Assembly (NCBI RefSeq): GCF_009687885.1
Contig: NZ_BLAF01000010.1
Coordinates: 62,001 to 126,000 of the forward strand
Length of the DNA: 64,000 bases
Reading direction: 5' to 3'
Source: Acrocarpospora pleiomorpha
GTDB taxonomy: Bacteria > Actinomycetota > Actinomycetes > Streptosporangiales > Streptosporangiaceae
In this document: piece after piece, positions 7,550-14,230 of the stretch
Position numbering within the stretch: the first letter of the stretch is position 1
Layout: each line of letters begins with the position of its first letter
Made by a program: the position numbers and the translations under genes
Notes under the pieces: model-generated
The model's database searches: none
What the model was told of the DNA's origin: nothing
The model's input: the letters and a program-made list of their open reading frames with translations, nothing else

Positions 7550-8424
7550 TCCATTACGCCATAGGCGGACGCCCGGAACAGGAAGGAGGCCCAGGACCGG
7601 TAGGGCCGCCACGCCTCGGCCAGCTTCCGGTAGGCGGCCGGCGGCGCGTCCTCCGGCAGGCCGTACGCCTCGCGCAGGATCGCGAACAGGCGCGGCTCGT
7701 CGCCGGGAAACGCGTCCGGCGCGCCCGCGCCGCGGATCAGGATCAGCCCCGCGGAGAACGGCCCCACACCGGCCAGCGTCCGCAGTTCCGCCAGGGCCTC
7801 CTCGGGACCGACCGAGCGCAGGTGCTCAGTGGTGAGCACCCCGTCCAGCGCCGCCCGCGCCAGCCCGCGCAGCCATTCCTCCTTCTGCGCGGTCAGGCCG
7901 AGACCACCGGCCTCCAGCAGCGTCACCGGCGGCGGGAAGGCCGCGTACTCCTGCCCGTCCACGGTGACCCTCGCGCCGTACCGCTCCGCGATGCGCTGCT
8001 TGAGCCGCGAGGCGATGACCATCGACGAGCGCTGCACGATCACCGCCCAGCACGCCGCCTCCCACGCACTCCAGAAACACACCGGCCGCAGCCCCGGCCT
8101 CGCCCGCTGCAGCTCACCGAGCACAGGATCGCCCTCACCAAGCTCACCGAACCCCGAGCCGTCCACATCAAGAGAAAGAATCCGCGCCACCTCCCCCCGC
8201 ACTCCCGGCCCCGCGGCCCGCGTCGTGGCAACCGCCACTCCGTCTGGCGCGGCCGTCACGCTCACCCCGATCGGCAGCCAGTCGGACTCAGCACAGTAAG
8301 CAAACCGCAGCGCCTTCCCACCAGAGGGCAGCCCACTGGTAGCCGGCCAATCCTCCACAAACCGCAACGAGGCCCCGAATTCGAACGGGCCCTTGGCGGT
8401 GATCGTGAATCCGTGCGAAGTCAT
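7546..8424 (-). CDS. AlkA-like DNA-3-methyladenine glycosylase (HhH-GPD)
   Basis: The 292-residue protein ends in an HhH-GPD domain: helix-hairpin-helix LAGVGPFSAGLILIRG followed by DAFPGDEPR, whose Asp at about residue 242 fits the catalytic Asp of AlkA-type enzymes that excise alkylated purines. The N-terminal half (FEFGASLRFVEDWP, later RPVCFWSAWEAACWAVIVQR) resembles the AlkA N-terminal domain of actinobacterial members. No Fe-S cluster Cys set is present, arguing against EndoIII/MutY. It sits in the same direction as an AlkZ-like glycosylase two genes away, suggesting a small alkylation-repair group. Confidence 0.85.
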   Translation of the reverse strand: MTSHGFTITAKGPFEFGASLRFVEDWPATSGLPSGGKALRFAYCAESDWLPIGVSVTAAPDGVAVATTRAAGPGVRGEVARILSLDVDGSGFGELGEGDPVLGELQRARPGLRPVCFWSAWEAACWAVIVQRSSMVIASRLKQRIAERYGARVTVDGQEYAAFPPPVTLLEAGGLGLTAQKEEWLRGLARAALDGVLTTEHLRSVGPEEALAELRTLAGVGPFSAGLILIRGAGAPDAFPGDEPRLFAILREAYGLPEDAPPAAYRKLAEAWRPYRSWASFLFRASAYGVMD

Positions 8425-8470
8425 GCGCGTATGGTAGGGGCCCGCACTGACAGGCTGTCGGTGAGTGGGT

Positions 8471-9424
8471 TCACAGCACGGCGAGTGCCTGTTCGGCGCG
8501 GTCGAGGGCGGTCTCGACCTCGGCTGCCGTCAGATTCTCGATCATCCAGGGCAGGTACTGGATGGGGATCTGCAGGGCGGCCCATCGGTAGCCGAGATCG
8601 GCGGAGCGGGCGTCGAGGGGGAGTCCGGTCGACTGTTCCCAGGCCTCGCGGTAGCCGGCGAACTCCTCGGAATCGAAGGTGACCAGGTTAGCGAGGTCGA
8701 GCATGGCCGGGCCGATCCGGCTGCTGCCCCAGTCGATCAGCCACGCCTCCTGCCCGTTGACGAGGACATTGCCGGGGTGTACGTCGCCGTGCAGCAGAGT
8801 GGGGCTCAGCTGAGCGAGCGTTCGCGGAACCACGGGATGGGCGGCGATAAGTGAGACAAGCGCGGAGGCTCGCGTGATGGTGGCCGAGGGGTGGCGGCCA
8901 CCATGCCGGTCGAGCTGGGGGAGAACCCACTCGTGACACAACTGCCGCCACCATCGGGCATCTACCCGGGGCAGACCGGCGGGCACGTTCGCCGCGCCGC
9001 GGAAGTGGCCGTGCAGACGAGCCAGCGAGTCGAACAGGCTCCCCGGCGGCGGCGCGTCCTGGTCGGAAAGCAGCGTCCCGGAGGTAAAGGGGATGATGAG
9101 CCACGGCCCGTCATGGTCGTCACCCGAAGCGATCAGCTCAGGGATCGCGGTCGCGTTCCGCCGAATTTCCTGCGCCGCTGCCAGCCCGGCGACCTCGTGG
9201 GGAAAAGCACGCTTGCGCACCATCTGGACTTCCCGCGTTGCCGATCCGGCGCCGACCATATGCAGCGTGATCAGCTCCACCGAGCCCGAAACCGAGCCAC
9301 CGCTCAGAGGACGCACCGTGCAGCGCTCGACACGCCCGCATCCGGTCATCCGTGCCGCCCACTCCAGCAACGCAGGCGCCACGATCTCCCCGGTCACGGC
9401 ACCACGCCAGGCGTTGTACGGCAC
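8471..9424 (-). CDS. Aminoglycoside phosphotransferase-fold (APH) kinase
   Basis: The 317-residue protein carries the APH/choline-kinase catalytic core: Brenner motif LLHGDVHPGNVLVNG near residue 218 (catalytic Asp) and AWLIDWGSSRIGPAMLDLANL (metal-binding Asp of the DFG equivalent). The N-terminal lobe contains the ATP-binding VQMVRKRAF Lys region. Members phosphorylate aminoglycosides, macrolides, homoserine or other small hydroxylated molecules; substrate and resistance role are not deducible. The start codon is GTG 9424. It is separated from the genes on either side and no antibiotic cluster is adjacent. Confidence 0.82.
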   Translation of the reverse strand: MPYNAWRGAVTGEIVAPALLEWAARMTGCGRVERCTVRPLSGGSVSGSVELITLHMVGAGSATREVQMVRKRAFPHEVAGLAAAQEIRRNATAIPELIASGDDHDGPWLIIPFTSGTLLSDQDAPPPGSLFDSLARLHGHFRGAANVPAGLPRVDARWWRQLCHEWVLPQLDRHGGRHPSATITRASALVSLIAAHPVVPRTLAQLSPTLLHGDVHPGNVLVNGQEAWLIDWGSSRIGPAMLDLANLVTFDSEEFAGYREAWEQSTGLPLDARSADLGYRWAALQIPIQYLPWMIENLTAAEVETALDRAEQALAVL

Positions 9425-9636
9425 CCCGCGATTGAAGCGTGAAGAACTCCAATCATCCCAGGCCGGAGGACATTCCCTCTCATTTCATGAGACTCGGTTC
9501 GGATTTCGCCTCCCAGGCTTTAGCAGGCGGTGAACGCTGATCGATTTCCATGAATAGCACCGCCTCGAGATCTTTGGAACTTGTTTATCGGCTATCAGCT
9601 TCGGCGGACCAACACACTTCCTCGCGGGTGTGTCGC

Positions 9637-10737
9637 TCAATGGGGAGACGCGGTGATCTGTACGTGGTGGCTGTCGTCGTCGGTGAGGAACGACGACAGT
9701 GCCTGTCCCTGCTCGGCTACGGTGGCGCGGTCGGCTTGAGAGAGGCGGCGCAGTGGGGTGACGATCACGGTGCCGGCATTGACGGTCCAGGTCGCGGCGA
9801 CGCGGCCGTCGATCAGGACGACGCGAGCGCCGGCGACCGACAGGCCGCGGTGGGTGGTGTCGATGATCCGGGTGCGGTCGTGGTAGCCGAGGAGCGCGTT
9901 GTCGAAGGCCGGGAGGAACCGCACCGGGGCGGGTGTGTCGGGGTCGGGTCGGGGCGCGTCGGGGAGGTCCAGGAGTTCCCGGCCTTGTTCGTCGCGGAAG
10001 GTGATCAGCTCCTCGCGTATCGCGGCCACCGCGGCCGGTAGTCCGGCGAGGCCGCACCAGGCGCGCAGGTCGGCCGTGGCGGCGGGGCCGAACGCGGCCA
10101 GATAGCGCCGTGCCAGTGTTTCGCCGACCGGATCGGATCCCGTCGGGGCCGGTGGGTCGATCTCGCGGCCCAGCCAGGAGGAGAGCGGGACGTTGCGCAC
10201 TCCCGCCCTCGTGCGCCACAGCCCGCGCGGCGGCAGCTGCGCCATCGGGATGAGGGCGGCGATCAGCATTTCGCCCAGCGCCCGCGGGCCCGGCGCCGGC
10301 CAGCGCTCGGCCAGCGCCCGCGCGAGCTCGGTCATCGAGCGGGGCTCGGCGTCGGCCATCACCGCCCGGCCCGCCGTCGCGAGCTCGTCGAGGTCCACCC
10401 CGGCGAGCTCGCGGCGGTAGGTCCCGAGGACCCGCTGGCGCAGCATGAGGTCGTGGCGGGCCCGCCAGGCCAGGACGTCGTCGGCGGTGAGCAGGTGCAC
10501 GGTACGGCGCATGAGGTGGGTCCGCACCACGCCCCGCCGGATCAGCAGGTCCGAGAGCACCGCCGGGTCGAACGCGCGCACCCGCGACCAGAGCCCGACG
10601 AACGGCTCCTGCGGCTCCTGCGCTTGCAAGCCGCACAGGTGCGCGACGGCGTCGAGCACCGGCACGTCGGCGTGATCGAGCAGCAACTGCCGGGCGAGCG
10701 TCGCGCGGTTGAGCGCCCGCGAGGAGAGAACGGTCAT
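9637..10737 (-). CDS. AlkZ/YcaQ-like winged-helix DNA glycosylase (HTH_42)
   Basis: The 366-residue protein belongs to the winged-helix HTH_42 family that includes AlkZ and YcaQ, which unhook DNA interstrand crosslinks and remove bulky alkylated bases. The family catalytic motif QxQ is present as GLQAQEPQEP, with Q38 and Q40 (family equivalents near 37 and 39). Further conserved blocks are LMRRTVHLLTADDVLAW and the C-terminal RFLPAFDNALLGYHDR with later VLIDGRVAATW. It is read in the same direction as the DinB remnant just upstream, four bases apart. Whether it protects against self-made genotoxin or general alkylation is unknown, as no biosynthetic genes are visible nearby. Confidence 0.82.
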   Translation of the reverse strand: MTVLSSRALNRATLARQLLLDHADVPVLDAVAHLCGLQAQEPQEPFVGLWSRVRAFDPAVLSDLLIRRGVVRTHLMRRTVHLLTADDVLAWRARHDLMLRQRVLGTYRRELAGVDLDELATAGRAVMADAEPRSMTELARALAERWPAPGPRALGEMLIAALIPMAQLPPRGLWRTRAGVRNVPLSSWLGREIDPPAPTGSDPVGETLARRYLAAFGPAATADLRAWCGLAGLPAAVAAIREELITFRDEQGRELLDLPDAPRPDPDTPAPVRFLPAFDNALLGYHDRTRIIDTTHRGLSVAGARVVLIDGRVAATWTVNAGTVIVTPLRRLSQADRATVAEQGQALSSFLTDDDSHHVQITASPH

Positions 10738-10741
10738 CGGC

Positions 10742-11002
10742 TCAGGTTGATTTCTGACCGTCGCGCATCTCGCGCAGGATGTCGGCGCGCAGCCACCCTT
10801 CCTCGATGGACGCGACGTGTTTGATCAGCCCGCCCAGGCACAGCGCGCTGGCCGTCGGGCGCTCGCCGAGCCCGCGGACGGTGTTGGTCAGGGCGGATCG
10901 CGCGGTCGCGAGCGCGGCGAGCAGGTCGTCCCGCTCGGCGTCCAGAGTGGTGATGGCGGTCACGGTTTCCGGGCCCTTCGGGTTGTCGTCGTTGACTGGC
11001 AC
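10742..11002 (-). pseudogene. Truncated DinB-family (DUF664-like) protein
   Basis: The 86-residue frame begins like a DinB/DUF664 protein (TLDAERDDLLAALATARSAL, then PTASALCLGGLIKHVASIEEGWL), a fold used by thiol transferases in actinobacteria. The family is usually about 160-175 residues. Here the sequence ends with an unrelated tail (ILREMRDGQKST) just after the GWL block, and a few residues seem missing between VRGLGE and RPTAS. No frame downstream resumes the domain; the AlkZ-like gene follows after four bases. It looks like a deletion remnant, possibly still translated and coupled to the downstream glycosylase. The start is GTG 11002. Confidence 0.65.
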
Positions 11003-11017
11003 GCGACAACAGTCACA

Positions 11018-11048
11018 GGAGAAGCGGCCAGGAAGTGACCGCTTCTCC
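11018..11048. promoter_or_regulatory. Perfect 10-bp inverted repeat between DinB remnant and WYL regulator
   Basis: GGAGAAGCGG (11018-11027) and CCGCTTCTCC (11039-11048) are perfect arms around an 11-base spacer. The repeat lies in the divergent promoter region immediately before the WYL regulator start, so it is a good candidate operator for that regulator acting on both directions. A transcript hairpin is also possible. Confidence 0.6.
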
Positions 11049-11064
11049 GGGCAATATGGGGATC

Positions 11065-12093
11065 ATGCCGAAGACTTCAGCGCGGTTGCTGTCGTTGCTC
11101 TCGCTGCTTCAGGCGCGCCGGGACTGGCCGGGGGCGCTGCTGGCCGAGCGGCTGGACGTCAGCCCGCGCACCGTGCGCCGTGATGTCGACCGCCTGCGCG
11201 AGCTCGGCTATCCCATCATGGCCTTCAAGGGGCCCGACGGTGGGTACCGGCTCGACGCCGGCACGGAGCTGCCCCCGTTGCTGTTCGACGACGAGCAGGC
11301 CGTCGCGCTGGCCATCGCGCTCCAGATCGCCACCACCGCCGGCGCCGGCATCGAGGAAGCCGCGGCGCGCGCGCTGAACACCGTCCGGCAGGTCATGCCC
11401 GCACGGCTGCGCCACCGGATCGACACCCTCCAGATCACCGCCGTCGAGCGGCCCGCGATCCGGCCGGACCCACCGGTCGACAGCGGCGTGCTCATCGCGC
11501 TCAGCGCCGCCGTCCACGCCCGCGAGGTGCTGCGCTTCGACTACGCATCAGGGATGGATGACAACGGCGAACTCGCCCCGCCGCGCCGGGTGCAACCCCA
11601 TCACCTCGTCACCTGGGGCGGGCGCTGGTACCTCGTCGCCTGGGACCTCGACCGTGAGGACTGGCGCACCTTCCGCGCCGATCGCATCACCCCGCGCACC
11701 CCCACCGGCCCCCGCTTCACCCCGCGCGAACTGCCCGGAGGCGACGTGGCCACCTTCGTGGCCAGCAGGTTCCTGGGCTCCGACGGCACCGGCGACTGGC
11801 CCTGCCGCGGCGAGGTGATCCTCGACCTGCCCGCCGCCGCCGTGTCCCGCTACACCCGCGACGGAGTAGTCGAGGAACTCGGCCCGAACCGCTGCCGCCT
11901 CATCCTGAGCTCGTGGTCCTGGCCCGGCCTGGCCGCCACCATCGGCAGATTCGACGCCGACATCGAGGTCGTCGGCCCAGCCGAACTCAAGGCCGCCTTC
12001 GCCCACCTGGCCCGCCGCTACACCAACGCCGCAACCGATCCAAAGAGCCGACTACGGTTCGGGGCGGATGGGCAGCGCGAAGATCTGAGCTGA
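11065..12093 (+). CDS. WYL-domain transcriptional regulator (YafY type)
   Basis: The 342-residue protein has an N-terminal HTH_11 helix-turn-helix (RLLSLLSLLQARRDWPGALL, then LDVSPRTVRRDVDRLRELGYPI), a linker, and a WYL domain around residues 150-215 where the motif reads GGRWYLVAWDLDREDWRTFR, followed by the WCX C-terminal part. Such regulators are commonly divergent from DinB genes, as here. ATG 11065 is used; ATG 11056 would add three residues. Its probable target is the DinB/AlkZ-like unit on the other strand. The target gene being decayed may leave it regulating only the glycosylase. Confidence 0.85.
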   Translation: MPKTSARLLSLLSLLQARRDWPGALLAERLDVSPRTVRRDVDRLRELGYPIMAFKGPDGGYRLDAGTELPPLLFDDEQAVALAIALQIATTAGAGIEEAAARALNTVRQVMPARLRHRIDTLQITAVERPAIRPDPPVDSGVLIALSAAVHAREVLRFDYASGMDDNGELAPPRRVQPHHLVTWGGRWYLVAWDLDREDWRTFRADRITPRTPTGPRFTPRELPGGDVATFVASRFLGSDGTGDWPCRGEVILDLPAAAVSRYTRDGVVEELGPNRCRLILSSWSWPGLAATIGRFDADIEVVGPAELKAAFAHLARRYTNAATDPKSRLRFGADGQREDLS

Positions 12094-12225
12094 TGCGACC
12101 GGGGCGCGCCAGCAAGGGGGCGATGACGACCCAGTAGCTGTTGGTCCGACCCCTGTCCGACGCCTGCCGCGCACACCTGGCAATGCCTTTCGCGCAGGTC
12201 GTACGTCCTGGCCTGCTGGCCCTAC

Positions 12226-12828
12226 TCAGTCCTGCGGCTTGCGCCAGGTGATGCTGTAGCGCAACAGGAGGTGGCGGCGATACTGCGAGCCGGGCAGGAT
12301 CTCGGCGGCCAACGCACGCATCTGCGGGTACGTCACCGGCGGCGGCCACACAATGGGGGACGGATGCTCCCAGCGGCCCTTCATGGCGCGGTGGAAGGTA
12401 CCGACGGCGACGCCGGCCAGGTCGCGCGGCAGGTCGTTGGGCATGGTGCTACGGGCCAAGCCGACGATGGCCAGGACGCCGCCGGGGCGCAGCAGGTCGC
12501 GCATGCGGGCCAACCCGGTGGCGGCGTCCATGTGGTGCAGGGTGGCCACTGACGCGACGACGTCGAACGAGGCAGGTTCGAACGGGTAGGTGAGGAAGTC
12601 GCCGAGGACGTAGTCGACGTCGTCCGGGTGCTCACGGGCTTGGTCGATGCTGAGCCCGTCGAGGTCGATGCCGGTGACGCGCGGCACGGCCCGCCGGAGT
12701 TCGCGGGCGAGCATGCCCTCACCGCAGCCGACGTCGAGGGCGCGCTGGGCGCCATCAGGGATCGCGTGCAGGATGCGGGGGTGGTAATGGATGTTGTGGT
12801 TCCATCGCCTGCCGTTCTTCTCCGTCAT
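12226..12828 (-). CDS. Class I SAM-dependent methyltransferase
   Basis: The 200-residue protein shows the Rossmann methyltransferase motifs: ALDVGCGEGML (motif I, near residue 29), VTGIDLDGLSI (acidic loop), VDYVLGDFLTYPF, SFDVVASVATLHHMD and LRPGGVLAIVG. The substrate is not deducible; the sequence resembles uncharacterised Methyltransf_11/25 proteins. ATG 12828 is chosen because the family starts near MTEKNGRRWNHNI; the frame remains open upstream but without a likely start. The neighbouring regions are regulatory or unrelated, so it appears monocistronic. Confidence 0.85.
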   Translation of the reverse strand: MTEKNGRRWNHNIHYHPRILHAIPDGAQRALDVGCGEGMLARELRRAVPRVTGIDLDGLSIDQAREHPDDVDYVLGDFLTYPFEPASFDVVASVATLHHMDAATGLARMRDLLRPGGVLAIVGLARSTMPNDLPRDLAGVAVGTFHRAMKGRWEHPSPIVWPPPVTYPQMRALAAEILPGSQYRRHLLLRYSITWRKPQD

Positions 12829-13216
12829 GTGATCATCCTGCCGGACACGGGCGTTCGGCCGGCACAAGTGCCCTGGATATCCCGCCCGCGAGACTAGGCG
12901 TGTCGGACTCTTCGTTTTCTCCCCTAACCAGATCTGGTGGCAATTGGTTTCGGCTAGGGGTGGAGAAATTAGGGGTGTGCTCCACGGTACGGGTGTCGCA
13001 CGCTGGTGCCCGGACAGGTTCACTTTCGCGTCACTCGTGCTCTCCCTCTACCGAACGGTATCCATGCTGGCCGGAATGGGTTCGGAGGTGCGCAGGAACC
13101 AGCCTCGTGAATGCGAGGTGAACGACGGACCTGAACTTGTCGGCACCCCTATCGATGCCGAGCCCATGCAAGAGGAAATACCAGGCGCCGAGCGCCTGAC
13201 GACAAGGAGACCGATC
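12829..13216. other. Intergenic region between divergent methyltransferase and SurE-like genes
   Basis: No gene is supported in this 388-base stretch. An imperfect inverted repeat lies at 12915-12969: TTTTCTCCCCTA and TAGGGGTGGAGAAA arms with a two-base bulge, with a CCAGATCTGG palindrome (12928-12937) inside. A TACCGAACGGTA palindrome lies at 13049-13060. Together they suggest promoter and operator sequences for the two divergent genes. Confidence 0.5.
13049..13060. promoter_or_regulatory. TACCGAACGGTA palindrome upstream of SurE-like gene
   Basis: The 12-base sequence has perfect 5-bp arms around AA, a shape frequent in TetR-family operators. It is 157 bases before the chosen start of the SurE-like gene. 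The cognate regulator is unknown. Confidence 0.4.
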
Positions 13217-14089
13217 GTGTTCCGACGAATCCTTCTCATTCCAGTCCTGTTAGTCAGCATGCTGACGCTGGCGAATCCCGTACAGGCTCAGGCGACTCCG
13301 CCGTCGCTGCGCATCCTGCTCACCAACGACGACGGGTACGCCTCGAGCTACACGCAGGCGCTGCGCACCGCGCTGATCGCCGCGGGTCACCAGGTCACGA
13401 TCGTCGCCCCGGCGGCCGACGCGAGCGCCGTCGGCACGTCGATCAACATCAAGTTCGGCACCACCCTGACGGCGTCCCAGGTGTCGCCCGGTGTCTGGTC
13501 GGTCGCGGGCAGCCCGGCCGACGCGGTCGCGTTCGGCGTCAACACGGTCTTCGCCGGCAACCCGCCGGATCTGGTCGTCTCCGGCCCGAACCCGGGCGAG
13601 AACGTCGCCTCGCTCGCCAACCACTCGGGCACGGTCGGCGCCGCCGTCACCGCCCTCGCGGCCGGCCTGCCGTCGATCGCGCTGAGCGTCGCCAGGGACG
13701 GCTCGGCCTTCCCGACCATGACGCAGGCCACCGCGTTCGCCGTCAAACTGGTCAACCGTCTCGCCGTGACCGCGCAGAACGGCCGCCTGCTGCCGCCGCA
13801 CACCGGGCTGAACGTGAACTACCCGACCGTCACGACCGGCCAGGTGAAGACCGCCTCCCTGGGCCTGTCGCTGCCGATCACCACGGCCTACACCCCGGCC
13901 ACGGACGTCTGCCCGACGTGCTACCGCATCCTCCCGGTCTTCGCCACGACCCCTGACCCGGACAACAACTCCGACCGGACCCTGCTGACCGCCGGAAATG
14001 TCACGATCACCGCGATAGACGGGAGCTGGGAGGCCGGCCCTGTGGCCACCACCCTGGTCCGCGCCCGCGTGCACGGCCTCACCCCGTAA
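13217..14089 (+). CDS. Exported SurE-like 5'/3'-nucleotidase
   Basis: The 290-residue product begins with a signal peptide (FRRILLIPVLLVSMLTLANPVQAQA, cleavage after about residue 24-26) and continues with SurE motifs: ILLTNDDGYAS near residues 33-43 (metal-binding DD), VSGPNPGENV, and SGTVGAAVTALAAGLPSIALSV. SurE proteins are metal-dependent phosphatases acting on nucleotides or short polyphosphates and are normally cytoplasmic, so secretion makes this member unusual. GTG 13217 is chosen for its AAGGAGA ribosome-binding site and because it starts the signal peptide; an open frame runs further upstream without coding character. Two Cys (CPTC) near residue 233 could form a disulfide outside the cell. 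Confidence 0.85.
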   Translation: MFRRILLIPVLLVSMLTLANPVQAQATPPSLRILLTNDDGYASSYTQALRTALIAAGHQVTIVAPAADASAVGTSINIKFGTTLTASQVSPGVWSVAGSPADAVAFGVNTVFAGNPPDLVVSGPNPGENVASLANHSGTVGAAVTALAAGLPSIALSVARDGSAFPTMTQATAFAVKLVNRLAVTAQNGRLLPPHTGLNVNYPTVTTGQVKTASLGLSLPITTAYTPATDVCPTCYRILPVFATTPDPDNNSDRTLLTAGNVTITAIDGSWEAGPVATTLVRARVHGLTP

Positions 14090-14124
14090 TTCGCGAGCCG
14101 ACTCGGACGAGTACCAGCGCCGAA

Positions 14125-14142
14125 CTACTGCGATTTCAGTAG
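14125..14142. promoter_or_regulatory. Short inverted repeat between SurE-like and MMPL genes
   Basis: CTACTG and CAGTAG form perfect 6-bp arms around CGATTT, 36 bases after the SurE-like stop. It could be a weak terminator hairpin or an operator for the MMPL gene; there is no T-tract. Confidence 0.3.
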
Positions 14143-14230
14143 CGGAAATACCAGCAGGCGCACGACGACGGCAACGTTCATGAGGGGCGAGTCTGACGAG
14201 GTCCTCGATTCCGATACGGAGGCCTCGTTC

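Noticed and set aside
9485..10636. 383-residue minus-strand frame overlapping the AlkZ-like gene
   Set aside because: Low-complexity Arg/Pro/Gly sequence with no family features, a frame shadow of the AlkZ-like gene.
10742..11002. Frameshift rather than truncation of the DinB-like gene
   Set aside because: No other frame between 10738 and 10800 continues a DinB domain before the AlkZ-like gene begins.
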